From NCBI GenBank assembly GCA_022360735.1, contig JAKSCF010000491.1, positions 1 through 6,156 on the forward strand: 6,156 nt of DNA, written 5' to 3'. The notes beneath the pieces were generated by a model. It was not told the DNA's origin and made no database searches. It saw nothing but the letters and a program-made list of their open reading frames with translations. Both the position numbers and the translations under genes were made by a program. The DNA is from Clostridia bacterium (lineage in GTDB: Bacteria > Bacillota_A > Clostridia > Peptostreptococcales > JAAYPU01). This document shows, piece by piece, positions 1 through 6,156 of the stretch; position 1 is the first letter of the stretch; each line of letters starts with the position of its first letter.

Positions 1-195
1 GATATTTGGTATATAATTTGTAATGGAGAAATACTAGTTTTAATGAAGTGCAACGTAATTAAAACCAAAGAGTTTGCAATACTTAGCAAAGGTTTAGGGC
101 ACTGCCCGTCATACTCTAAAATATTTAAAATAATCTCTCTTTGTTTATTTCGTAATGAAAATTTTATACCTAATGTCTCTCAACATAAATCATAA
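1..195 (+). CDS. Possible small or 5'-truncated ORF of unknown function
   Basis: The frame beginning at base 1 is open through 64 codons to a TAA at 193-195, which is long for a chance frame in such AT-rich DNA. The first in-frame ATG is at 43, giving a 50-residue product starting MKCNVIKTKEF and ending NVSQHKS. A purine-rich GGAGAA (25-30) lies 12 nt before this ATG, a rather long spacing. Alternatively the frame is the 3' end of a gene entering from the left, convergent with cinA, whose stop lies 66 nt away. I recognise no family, signal peptide or convincing membrane span; residues 27-35 are only mildly hydrophobic. It may equally be non-coding spacer. Confidence 0.2.
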   Translation, partial: DIWYIICNGEILVLMKCNVIKTKEFAILSKGLGHCPSYSKIFKIISLCLFRNENFIPNVSQHKS

Positions 196-261
196 TGCAA
201 GAGTATCATTATATATTGACCATTTTTGCCAATTCTAATGAGTGAAGCTTACATCAAATTG

Positions 262-1509
262 TTATTTCCCAAACTTCTCTTCAATTAACTTATTAATCAT
301 ATTCAACATCAATAAAACCGTAAAATTCCGATTCCAACTTCTATCGGAATGTATGGATTGAAATTTTTTACAGTGTATCGCATCATCAAACGCAGCTGCA
401 ATATAGATTAACCCTACAGGTTTTTCTTCTGTCCCTCCTCCGGGACCTGCTATTCCTGTAACAGACATGCAGATTCTGCTTTGTGTCTTCTCCTTTAAGC
501 CTTTTACCATTTCAATGGCCGTCTCTTCGCTGACAGCTCCATATTTAGTGAGTGTTTCTTGTTTGACACCTAACGCATCCATTTTTGCAGTATTACTGTA
601 AGTCACCATGCCTCTATCAAATACTTTAGATATCCCCGGAATATCAGTTATTTTATAAGAAAAACCGCCCCCTGTGCAGGACTCTGCCGCAGAAATACTG
701 AGATTGTATTTAAACAGCTTCTTTGTCACCACCTCAATTAACTCTTCATCATTATAACTATAGATATAATCTCCTAATCTTTTAGTAATCTCACCACATA
801 ATTCATCCACAGCATTTTTCGCTTCTGTCAATGTCTTTTTTCTTGAAGTAACCCTAAGGCTCACTTCACCAACTTTAGCATATGTCGCTAATGTAGGATC
901 TGTCTGAGAGGAAATGAGATCATTCAGTTCATTCTCCAAAGAAGATTCGCCGATACCAAAAAATCTTATCATCTTAGAATGAATCACATAAGATGATTTT
1001 TTTTCCAGATACTTAGTTGCATAATGTTCATACATATGTTTCATTTCTCTGGGAGGGCCGGGCATACAAATTGCAATTTTGCCATTTTTTTCTAATGCAA
1101 AGCCCGGTGCTGTTCCTATGTCATTTTGAAACACCTCTGCATGTTCAGGCAAGTATGCTTGTTTGGCATTATTACTTGTCATATTTCGTTTGAGACATTT
1201 AAAAAAATCATCGATTCGATCATAAGACGGTTGATGCAGTATCAATTCATCGCCTAAAACCTCTGCAACTATTTCCTTGGTTAAATCATCCTGAGTAGGT
1301 CCTAAACCTCCGGTTGTAATAATTAGATCATTATCTTTAAAAGCATAATTCAGTATTTCTTTTAATCTATTAGGATTGTCACCCACTGTAAAATGGTATA
1401 ATACATTAATACCCAGCTGGTTTAATTGCTGAGATAAATAAACCACATTGGTATTGGTGGTCTGACCAAAAAGTAGTTCTGTTCCTACACTGACTAAAGC
1501 ACAATTCAT
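262..1509 (-). CDS. cinA: CinA-family protein (MoaB-like domain plus nicotinamide-nucleotide amidase domain)
   Basis: This 415-residue protein has the full two-domain CinA layout. Residues 1-170 form the MoaB/MogA-like (COG1058) domain, with TTGGLGPTQDD at 65-75 and MPGPPREM at 149-156; in characterised homologues this part carries ADP-ribose pyrophosphatase activity. Residues about 255-412 form the PncC-type domain, which deamidates nicotinamide mononucleotide to nicotinate mononucleotide. It shows AAESCTGG at 274-281 with the expected catalytic Ser277, Tyr304 and Lys309 in YSNTAK, and TGIAGPGGGT at 351-360. The family is thus tied to pyridine-nucleotide repair and salvage; the competence link is historical, from operons with recA. 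The ATG overlaps the pgsA stop by one base (TAATG), and AAGGGGG lies 7 nt upstream, so start and translational coupling are clear. Length is normal, no key motif is missing, and the product is probably cytoplasmic. Confidence 0.95.
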   Translation of the reverse strand: MNCALVSVGTELLFGQTTNTNVVYLSQQLNQLGINVLYHFTVGDNPNRLKEILNYAFKDNDLIITTGGLGPTQDDLTKEIVAEVLGDELILHQPSYDRIDDFFKCLKRNMTSNNAKQAYLPEHAEVFQNDIGTAPGFALEKNGKIAICMPGPPREMKHMYEHYATKYLEKKSSYVIHSKMIRFFGIGESSLENELNDLISSQTDPTLATYAKVGEVSLRVTSRKKTLTEAKNAVDELCGEITKRLGDYIYSYNDEELIEVVTKKLFKYNLSISAAESCTGGGFSYKITDIPGISKVFDRGMVTYSNTAKMDALGVKQETLTKYGAVSEETAIEMVKGLKEKTQSRICMSVTGIAGPGGGTEEKPVGLIYIAAAFDDAIHCKKFQSIHSDRSWNRNFTVLLMLNMINKLIEEKFGK

Positions 1510-2042
1510 TACTGTTCCCCCTTAAACAATTCTTTATTTTTTAAAACATAATCCAATCCTGAAATAACAGTCATTAAAACTGCAACCCATAATGCGATAC
1601 GATCAAATGGGAAATGCACTAACTCGAATGGATAATTCTTAAGTAATATACTAATAATTGCTATCATTTGCGTAATGGTCTTTGCCTTACCCCACTTACT
1701 TGCCGCTATGACTTTACCGGCACTTGAAGCAACAGCTCTTAAAATACTGATTGTAAATTCTCTGGATAGAATGACAATAACCATCCACGCCGGAATATCT
1801 CCCAGCTCTACTAAACACACTAAAGCTGACGTCACCAAAAGCTTATCGGCCAAAGGGTCCATCAATTTGCCGAAATTGGTGATAAGATTATATTTTCTTG
1901 CTATATATCCGTCTAATGCATCCGTAGCCGATGCAATAAGAAATACAGCTGCTGCATAGTAATATAATCTATAAAGCAATATCACAACAAAAACAGGAAT
2001 CAGCAGAATTCTTAATAAGGTTAATTTATTGGGTAAGTTCAT
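1509..2042 (-). CDS. pgsA: CDP-diacylglycerol-glycerol-3-phosphate 3-phosphatidyltransferase
   Basis: This 177-residue integral membrane enzyme should transfer the phosphatidyl group from CDP-diacylglycerol to glycerol-3-phosphate, giving phosphatidylglycerophosphate, the committed step towards phosphatidylglycerol and cardiolipin. The CDP-alcohol phosphatidyltransferase signature is complete: Asp41, Asp44-Gly45, Ala48-Arg49, Gly58, Asp62 and Asp66, with exactly the family spacing; the aspartates bind the metal ions. Hydrophobic stretches surround it (about 7-38, 68-78, 84-99, 122-133, 148-163), consistent with a multi-span protein of usual length. The N-terminus NLPNKLTLLRILLIP is typical of PgsA. 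The ATG lies 17 nt inside the end of rimO with TAGGAGAG just upstream, and the stop overlaps the cinA start, so it is the middle gene of a compact unit. The substrate is assigned from family resemblance and the pgsA-cinA context; other CDP-alcohol transferases share the signature. Confidence 0.94.
   Translation of the reverse strand: MNLPNKLTLLRILLIPVFVVILLYRLYYYAAAVFLIASATDALDGYIARKYNLITNFGKLMDPLADKLLVTSALVCLVELGDIPAWMVIVILSREFTISILRAVASSAGKVIAASKWGKAKTITQMIAIISILLKNYPFELVHFPFDRIALWVAVLMTVISGLDYVLKNKELFKGEQ
1517..1523 (-). promoter_or_regulatory. Ribosome binding site of cinA
   Basis: Read on the minus strand this is AAGGGGG, 7 nt before the cinA ATG and inside the last codons of pgsA. With the TAATG stop/start overlap it fixes the cinA start and points to translational coupling with pgsA. 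Confidence 0.75.
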
Positions 2043-3360
2043 TTACACACTCTCCTATCAAATCATACTCTACCGCATCAATGATTTTGAGATCTACAAA
2101 TGTCCCAGGTCTTAGAATCTCATTGGATTTAAAGATAACAGCATTATCTATTTCTAACGCATCATATTGAGTTCTCCCTATATATACATCTTCTTCATCG
2201 ACTTTTTCCTCAACAAGCACAGTATAAATTTCACCAATTTTAGATTGGTTGATTTCTTCAGAAATAGATTGCTGTAACTGCATTAATGTATCTCTTCTCA
2301 TTTCTTTAATTTCTTCGTCGATTTGATCAGCCATTGAATACGCCGAAGTACCTTCTTCTGGGGAGTAAGTAAAAACACCCATTCTCTCAAATCTCATGTC
2401 TTTCACAAATCGGACAAGCTCTTGAAATTCTTCTTCAGTTTCTCCCGGCAGTCCAACGATAAGTGTCGTACGAATATGTATATCCGGTATGGCTTTCCTT
2501 AAATTTTGTATGGCTTCTATGCTCTGCTCTTTTGTCGCTTTTCTGTTCATGGCCTTTAACAAACGATTATTACAATGCTGTAAAGGAATATCCATATAGT
2601 TACATACCTTGTCGGTTTCTTTTATAGCTCTTATTAGATCTTCCGTTATTAAATGCGGATAACAGTACATCAATCTAATCCAGTTAATCGACTCTATTTT
2701 GGACATCTCCCTAACCAGTTCAGGTAATCGATGAGATTGGTATAAATCAATACCATAGTTCGTCGTATCTTGAGCAACTAAAGTAATCTCTTTACACCCC
2801 TGCTCCGCTAAATGATTTGCTTCATTTAAAATGTCTTCAAAAGGCCTGCTCCTATAAGCTCCGCGAATAAATGGTATACTGCAATAAGAACAGCGATTAT
2901 CGCACCCTTCTGCAATTTTGAGATACGTCGTATAATTGGGCGTCATTATGGTTTGCCCCATATCCAAAAAAGATTGATGATTATATGGACTAATGGTTAA
3001 TATCCGTTTCTTTTTTAGTGTATCTTCAATCACTTGGTTAATATTGTGATAGTCATTGACACCAATCATAGCATCCACTTCAGGCAATTCATCAAATAAT
3101 TCCTGACCATAGCGTTGACTCAAACACCCTGATACCATAAGCAGCTCACATCTATGATTCTTATATGCTGCCATCTCTAAAATGGTATCAATGGACTCTT
3201 GCTTGGCATCATTAATAAAACCACAGGTATTAACCATAATGACTTCTGCTTCATCAGGGTTAAAAACCAACTGATGCCCATACGCTTCCATTATATTTGC
3301 TACGGACTCAGAGTCCACTGTATTTTTTGGACATCCTAATGTTTCTATATATACTTTCAT
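2026..3360 (-). CDS. rimO: Ribosomal protein S12 methylthiotransferase RimO
   Basis: This 444-residue radical-SAM methylthiotransferase is expected to add a methylthio group to the conserved aspartate of ribosomal protein S12. The N-terminal UPF0004 domain (about 1-125) has Cys10, Cys46 and Cys79, which bind one 4Fe-4S cluster; the radical-SAM core carries CxxxCxxC at Cys153, Cys157 and Cys160 in EGCDNRCSYC for the second. Other marks are SIPFIRGAYRSRP (161-173), LVAQDTTNYG (194-203), DIPLQHCNN (257-265) and IVGLPGETEEEF (301-312). A C-terminal TRAM domain occupies about 375-440. IPFIRGAYRSR and the VAQDTT segment favour RimO over the related tRNA enzyme MiaB. AAAGGAG sits 6 nt before the ATG. 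The gene overlaps pgsA by 17 nt, while 279 nt holding a large inverted repeat separate it from ftsK, so it could have its own promoter. The length is usual and the gene intact. Confidence 0.95.
   Translation of the reverse strand: MKVYIETLGCPKNTVDSESVANIMEAYGHQLVFNPDEAEVIMVNTCGFINDAKQESIDTILEMAAYKNHRCELLMVSGCLSQRYGQELFDELPEVDAMIGVNDYHNINQVIEDTLKKKRILTISPYNHQSFLDMGQTIMTPNYTTYLKIAEGCDNRCSYCSIPFIRGAYRSRPFEDILNEANHLAEQGCKEITLVAQDTTNYGIDLYQSHRLPELVREMSKIESINWIRLMYCYPHLITEDLIRAIKETDKVCNYMDIPLQHCNNRLLKAMNRKATKEQSIEAIQNLRKAIPDIHIRTTLIVGLPGETEEEFQELVRFVKDMRFERMGVFTYSPEEGTSAYSMADQIDEEIKEMRRDTLMQLQQSISEEINQSKIGEIYTVLVEEKVDEEDVYIGRTQYDALEIDNAVIFKSNEILRPGTFVDLKIIDAVEYDLIGECVNELTQ
2050..2057 (-). promoter_or_regulatory. 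Ribosome binding site of pgsA inside rimO
   Basis: On the minus strand this reads TAGGAGAG; its AGGAGA core lies 8 nt before the pgsA ATG and within the coding 3' end of rimO. It supports the ATG that overlaps rimO by 17 nt. Confidence 0.75.
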
Positions 3361-3366
3361 GTTTTG

Positions 3367-3373
3367 CTCCTTT
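3367..3373 (-). promoter_or_regulatory. Ribosome binding site of rimO
   Basis: On the minus strand this is AAAGGAG, 6 nt before the rimO ATG. It lies outside the inverted repeat, in the short unstructured stretch between that element and rimO, so the repeat does not occlude it directly. Confidence 0.75.
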
Positions 3374-3483
3374 ATTTCTTGACAGCATAAAAATTCGGCA
3401 ATTGAATGCAGATGTATAAATGTGAGTTTCTTGTGGAAATTTGGAAAGAAAATATAGGTTTAAGATACAATATAAAAGTCGTG

Positions 3484-3502
3484 GACAGACAGGACGTCTG
3501 TC
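3484..3502 (+). other. Apical hairpin 1 with AGGAC loop
   Basis: GACAGAC (3484-3490) pairs perfectly with GTCTGTC (3496-3502), leaving the five-base loop AGGAC. On the plus strand the loop and its closing bases read ACAGGACGT, close to the known CsrA/RsmA consensus core ACARGGAUGU. It is the first of two hairpins at the head of the large inverted repeat and is visibly more GC-rich than the arms. Confidence 0.65.
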
Positions 3503-3503
3503 A

Positions 3504-3535
3504 GCAAATCTAAGCCATGGACGGCGGTTATTTGC
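3504..3535 (+). other. Apical hairpin 2 with ATGGAC loop
   Basis: GCAAAT (3504-3509) pairs with ATTTGC (3530-3535); inside it GCC (3514-3516) pairs with GGC (3523-3525) around the six-base loop ATGGAC, with a few bulged bases between the two stems. The loop again contains GGAC, as in hairpin 1, one base after that hairpin ends. Confidence 0.55.
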
Positions 3536-3639
3536 GGTTAGACTTTTATATTGTAGATTAGGCCATATTTTCTCCAAATTGGAACTCAAAAGGAATGTTT
3601 ATACATCTGTATTCAATTTCAACAATCTTACCAACGAAG

Positions 3640-6024
3640 TTATTCCTTTTCATTGGATAGTTCCTCGAGTTCTTCTTTTGTTAACAGCACTCTTCTCGGT
3701 TTACTGCCTTCATGTGCGCCGACTATACCTCTCTCTTCCATTTCATCCATTAATCTTGCCGCACGATTATAACCAATTCTAAATCGTCTTTGAAGCATAG
3801 AAACTGACGCCTGTTCAGCGGAAACCACCAGATCAATGGCTTCTTTTAGAAGTGAATCTGCTTCATTGGAAGACATATCGACTTTACCGGATTCGATGGT
3901 ATCAATAATCTCTTCAGAATAATTGTTCGTATTGGTTTGATCTTTTACAAATTGAATAACCCTTTCCACTTCATGATCCATAATTAATGAACCCTGTATT
4001 CGGGTAGGCTTTGACATCCCTGAAGGATAAAATAACATATCCCCACGGCCAAGTAGCTTTTCTGCCCCTCCCATATCTAAAATGGTTCTTGAATCCACCA
4101 TTGAGGATACCGCAAAGGCTATTCTTGAAGGAACATTCGCTTTGATAACACCTGTTATAACATCCACAGATGGTCTTTGAGTTGCAACGATTAAGTGCAT
4201 ACCTGCTGCTCTCGCCATTTGAGCTAATCTGCAAATCGCTTCCTCAACTTGTGCAGGAGAAGCCATCATCAGATCTGCTAATTCATCAATGACAATAACA
4301 ACCTGCGGCATAGAATCTTTTCCTGCCTTTGCCATCTTTTTATTGTAAGACTCTAAGTCTCTTACACTTTCTTCTGCAAATGCTTTATATCGATTGGTCA
4401 TCTCTTGAACTGCCCAATTCAAGGCAGCAGCCGCTTTTCCAGGGTCTGTGACAACGGGAATAAGCAAATGCGGAATGCCGTTAAATACATTCAACTCAAC
4501 AACCTTGGGATCGATTAGAAGCAGCTTAACTTCTTCAGGGCGTGCTTTATATAAAATACTGATAATAATGCTATTGATACATACGCTTTTACCGGACCCG
4601 GTTGCACCTGCTATTAACAAGTGGGGCATTTTTCCCAAATCCGTCACCATAGGATTCCCAGAAATATCCTTTCCTACTGCAAAAGTGATCTTGGACGGAT
4701 GCTTTTTAAATGCACTGCTTTCTAATACTTCTCTTAAAGTAACCGGTGTATTAGCATCATTTTGAATTTCAATACCTACAGCCGCTTTTCCAGGTATAGG
4801 CGCTTCCATTCGAATACTAGATGCTTCTAAATTCAATGCAATATCATCAGAAAGTCTAACAATACTGCTGACCTTAACGCCGGGACTGGGTTGAATCTCA
4901 TATCGTGTTACGGTTGGACCTTTGCTGACTTCCAAAACTTTAGCCTTTACACCAAAATTATGCAGCGTTTCTTCAAGCTTTTCTGCTTTTGCCACCAGAT
5001 TATCTCTATCATATGTATTATGCCTCTTGCTTTTAAGTTTATTTAATAAATCCAATTTTGGCAGCTGATAGTTTTCATCGGGATCAGGTGCCAAATTAAT
5101 TTTAATATTTTCAACTTCCGGTTTAGGCAAATCAACATTTTTTTTCTTTTCTTTCGCTTCTTTAACAGAATTGACACTTTCAGCTTGCCCTTCCTGCTCA
5201 GCGATACTTTTAACCGATACTTCTTTTTTATTAAACAGCTGCTCATCTTTCATATAATCAATGATCTTAATTTGCTTTTGATTATAGTCGCCGGATTCTT
5301 GTTTTTGCTGCTCTCGTCCATGGATTTGTTCTTCTTGTAAATCATCTTTAATCACCATCTTTTCAGCAGCCGTTTCTGTGATTAATTTGTTTTTTTCTTT
5401 TAGGCTTGTTATGAATGTACTGATGGGCGTGCCTGTTAATAATATTAAGCTGATAATCAATATCGTAATGGCAAAAATATAAGTTCCCGGCTCCCCAAAC
5501 CAATTGATAAAAATAACACATAGTAATCCACCTACTATGCCGCCGCCATCTAAAGCAATCCCATGATTATACATTGCCTTTACCATGTCCATAGATAAGC
5601 TGTATTCAGCTAACTCATCATAAAAACGAATTGAATTCATCATGATTAATGCTAGAAATACTAATGAAAGAAATATGACGGACTTTTTACCAACATTCTG
5701 TATTTTACCAATCAGCAGTAATATACCATATCCTAATAAATAATAAGGTAGTATAAATGCAGAACTTGCAAAGCACCCCTTTAAAATACTTTCAAAAAAT
5801 ACGCCGACACGCCCTACAGCTTCGCTATGAAAAGAAATCAATAAGAAAATACCGCAAGCTATCACAATTAAAGCTGTTATCTCATTCCTTAGTTTGCTAG
5901 GCGCTTTTGGACCCTTATCTTCTGAAACAGGGTTTTCACGTGTGTCTCGCACAGGTTTTTTCCTTGAAGTTGATTTAGTTTTAGAATTTGATCTTGAATT
6001 TCTTTTATTTTTAGCTTCACTCAT
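3640..6024 (-). CDS. ftsK: FtsK/SpoIIIE-type DNA translocase
   Basis: This 794-residue membrane-anchored ATPase pumps double-stranded DNA through the closing division or sporulation septum. A basic cytoplasmic N-terminus (1-45) precedes hydrophobic spans at about 49-65, 85-106, 114-130, 161-176 and 181-198 (FtsK_4TM region). A charged Lys/Glu/Gln-rich linker (about 205-320) leads to the alpha domain (about 325-430) and the RecA-like beta motor, with Walker A GATGSGKS at 473-480, Walker [14 protein letters not shown] at 575-587 and a conserved [12 protein letters not shown] segment at 614-625. The winged-helix gamma domain (about 722-782) includes [18 protein letters not shown], which in relatives reads the polar DNA signals. 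Length matches SpoIIIE (about 790). Sequence alone does not separate vegetative FtsK from sporulation SpoIIIE. The ATG at 6024 follows AAGGGAGTG; a second, out-of-frame ATG lies 4 nt upstream. It is the first gene of the cluster seen here and its promoter is probably beyond or within the upstream repeats. Confidence 0.95.
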   Translation of the reverse strand: MSEAKNKRNSRSNSKTKSTSRKKPVRDTRENPVSEDKGPKAPSKLRNEITALIVIACGIFLLISFHSEAVGRVGVFFESILKGCFASSAFILPYYLLGYGILLLIGKIQNVGKKSVIFLSLVFLALIMMNSIRFYDELAEYSLSMDMVKAMYNHGIALDGGGIVGGLLCVIFINWFGEPGTYIFAITILIISLILLTGTPISTFITSLKEKNKLITETAAEKMVIKDDLQEEQIHGREQQKQESGDYNQKQIKIIDYMKDEQLFNKKEVSVKSIAEQEGQAESVNSVKEAKEKKKNVDLPKPEVENIKINLAPDPDENYQLPKLDLLNKLKSKRHNTYDRDNLVAKAEKLEETLHNFGVKAKVLEVSKGPTVTRYEIQPSPGVKVSSIVRLSDDIALNLEASSIRMEAPIPGKAAVGIEIQNDANTPVTLREVLESSAFKKHPSKITFAVGKDISGNPMVTDLGKMPHLLIAGATGSGKSVCINSIIISILYKARPEEVKLLLIDPKVVELNVFNGIPHLLIPVVTDPGKAAAALNWAVQEMTNRYKAFAEESVRDLESYNKKMAKAGKDSMPQVVIVIDELADLMMASPAQVEEAICRLAQMARAAGMHLIVATQRPSVDVITGVIKANVPSRIAFAVSSMVDSRTILDMGGAEKLLGRGDMLFYPSGMSKPTRIQGSLIMDHEVERVIQFVKDQTNTNNYSEEIIDTIESGKVDMSSNEADSLLKEAIDLVVSAEQASVSMLQRRFRIGYNRAARLMDEMEERGIVGAHEGSKPRRVLLTKEELEELSNEKE

Positions 6025-6032
6025 TCATTTAG

Positions 6033-6041
6033 CACTCCCTT
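6033..6041 (-). promoter_or_regulatory. Ribosome binding site of ftsK, shared with an upstream out-of-frame ATG
   Basis: On the minus strand this is AAGGGAGTG. Its GGGAG core is 10 nt before the ftsK ATG (6024) but only 6 nt before another ATG at 6028-6026, which opens the three-codon frame M-N-E followed by TGA at 6019-6017. The ftsK start remains the only one giving a full protein, since the other frame stops at once. Confidence 0.65.
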
Positions 6042-6048
6042 ATTTGTA

Positions 6049-6114
6049 GTTGAACAATGGTTGAACAATGGTTGAACAATGGTTGAACAGTGGTTAAACA
6101 ATGGTTGAACGATG
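6049..6114 (+). repeat. Tandem array A: six copies of an 11-bp unit
   Basis: Six contiguous 11-bp units follow the consensus GTTGAACAATG on the plus strand. The first three are identical; the fourth has AACAGTG, the fifth TTAAAC and the sixth AACGATG. The period of 11 is not a multiple of three, so this is not a coding repeat, and it is near one DNA helical turn. The array begins 25 bp upstream of the ftsK start, in its probable leader or promoter region. Confidence 0.93.
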
Positions 6115-6117
6115 GTT

Positions 6118-6156
6118 CCACTATTGTTTTACTATCGTTTTACTATTGTTCCACTA
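6118..6156 (+). repeat. Array B: related 11-bp units in inverted orientation, cut by the window edge
   Basis: The plus strand reads CCACTATTGTT, TTACTATCGTT, TTACTATTGTT and then CCACTA, where the window ends. The reverse complement of the units, for example CAATAGTAAAA, differs from the array A unit in the same phase (CAATGGTTGAA) at only three positions, so arrays A and B form a head-to-head inverted repeat around about 6118. On the plus strand 6080-6115 pairs with 6121-6156 with four mismatches and seven G-U pairs. The array probably continues beyond the window. Confidence 0.85.

Larger units (their letters stand above)
3400..3618. repeat. Long imperfect inverted repeat, possible structured RNA or miniature mobile element
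   Basis: Almost the whole ftsK-rimO gap is one hairpin-forming unit of about 219 bp. Paired blocks read inward are 3400-3423 with 3595-3618 (24 pairs, three of them G-U), an internal loop 3424-3437/3581-3594, 3438-3444 with 3574-3580, 3447-3455 with 3565-3573, 3457-3463 with 3558-3564 (two G-U), a 2x2 mismatch, and 3466-3480 with 3541-3555 (15 perfect pairs). G-U counts apply to a plus-strand RNA. The 60-nt head holds two further hairpins. The element starts 21 nt beyond the ftsK stop and ends about 40 nt before rimO. I see no transposase or clear target-site duplication. It could be a MITE-like insertion, an extended processing or attenuation hairpin in the operon mRNA, or a small RNA gene. 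The inverted repeat is certain; its role is not. Confidence 0.85.

Noticed and set aside
62..95. Possible minus-strand terminator: AAACC/GGTTT and TTTGC/GCAAA stems followed by TTTTAATT
   Set aside because: Two 5-bp stems separated by a 6-nt bulge, AT-rich and with a short T run, 167 nt beyond the cinA stop; too weak to call.
97..107. GGGCACTGCCC palindrome
   Set aside because: Only a 4-bp stem with a 3-nt loop and no T tract; an isolated short palindrome.
206..236. Minus-strand promoter from TTGGCA and TATAAT
   Set aside because: The spacing is only 13 bp, and no acceptable -35 lies 16-18 bp before the TATAAT.
1675..1959. Plus-strand 94-codon open frame opposite pgsA
   Set aside because: Shadow of pgsA, whose minus-strand frame carries the full CDP-alcohol phosphatidyltransferase signature.
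3308..3589. Minus-strand 93-codon open frame across the rimO start and the inverted repeat
   Set aside because: It runs through the palindrome and the out-of-frame 5' end of rimO, has no family resemblance and no suitable ribosome binding site.
3398..3620. Intrinsic terminator of ftsK
   Set aside because: The stem is long, AT-rich and branched, and no U tract follows directly on the minus strand; the nearest T5 run, at 3389-3393, is separated from the stem base.
3441..3782. Plus-strand 113-codon open frame
   Set aside because: It combines inverted-repeat sequence with the antisense of the conserved ftsK gamma domain; its start lies inside the stem and the product resembles nothing I know.
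3971..4234. Minus-strand 87-codon frame inside ftsK
   Set aside because: Out-of-frame shadow of the conserved FtsK motor sequence.
4448..4765. Plus-strand 105-codon open frame opposite the ftsK motor domain
   Set aside because: Antisense shadow of the Walker A region, a common artefact of conserved codon patterns.
5043..5246. Minus-strand 67-codon lysine-rich frame inside ftsK
   Set aside because: Out-of-frame reading of the A-rich, Lys/Glu-rich linker region; low complexity and no independent start signal.
6049..6156. CRISPR array
   Set aside because: The 11-bp units are contiguous with no spacers, and they invert partway.

Overview
The window looks like a housekeeping chromosomal segment of a low-GC Gram-positive bacterium, most likely an endospore-forming Clostridia (Lachnospirales or a relative). 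The evidence is the AT-rich composition, strong AGGAG-type ribosome binding sites, and the run ftsK/spoIIIE - rimO - pgsA - cinA, an order familiar from Clostridia and usually followed by recA. All four confident genes lie on the minus strand and are read from right to left.

Layout in transcription order: positions 6049-6156 hold two related arrays of 11-bp tandem repeats in opposite orientation, just upstream of ftsK and running off the window edge. Positions 6024-3640 encode an FtsK/SpoIIIE DNA translocase. Positions 3639-3361 are a 279-bp gap filled almost completely by one long imperfect inverted repeat (3400-3618) with two small hairpins at its head. Positions 3360-2026 encode RimO, overlapping pgsA (2042-1509) by 17 nt; pgsA overlaps cinA (1509-262) by 1 nt. 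RimO-PgsA-CinA are therefore a tightly packed, probably translationally coupled unit. Positions 1-261 contain no confident gene, only an open plus-strand frame ending at 195 that may be a small or truncated ORF. recA is not visible.

The proteins serve different core processes: chromosome pumping through the septum (FtsK/SpoIIIE), methylthiolation of ribosomal protein S12 (RimO), the committed step of phosphatidylglycerol synthesis (PgsA), and pyridine-nucleotide repair or salvage (CinA). They look intact and ordinary, with all expected motifs present.

The unusual content is non-coding. The 3400-3618 element folds much better as a plus-strand RNA, antisense to the operon, than as a minus-strand RNA: all five transition-type differences between its paired arms become G-U wobbles on the plus strand. 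Both of its apical hairpin loops display GGAC, and further GGA triplets fall in internal loops, which recalls CsrA/RsmA-binding RNAs. The repeat arrays upstream of ftsK likewise fold best as a plus-strand hairpin. Whether these are mobile repeats, small RNAs or both cannot be settled from the sequence alone.
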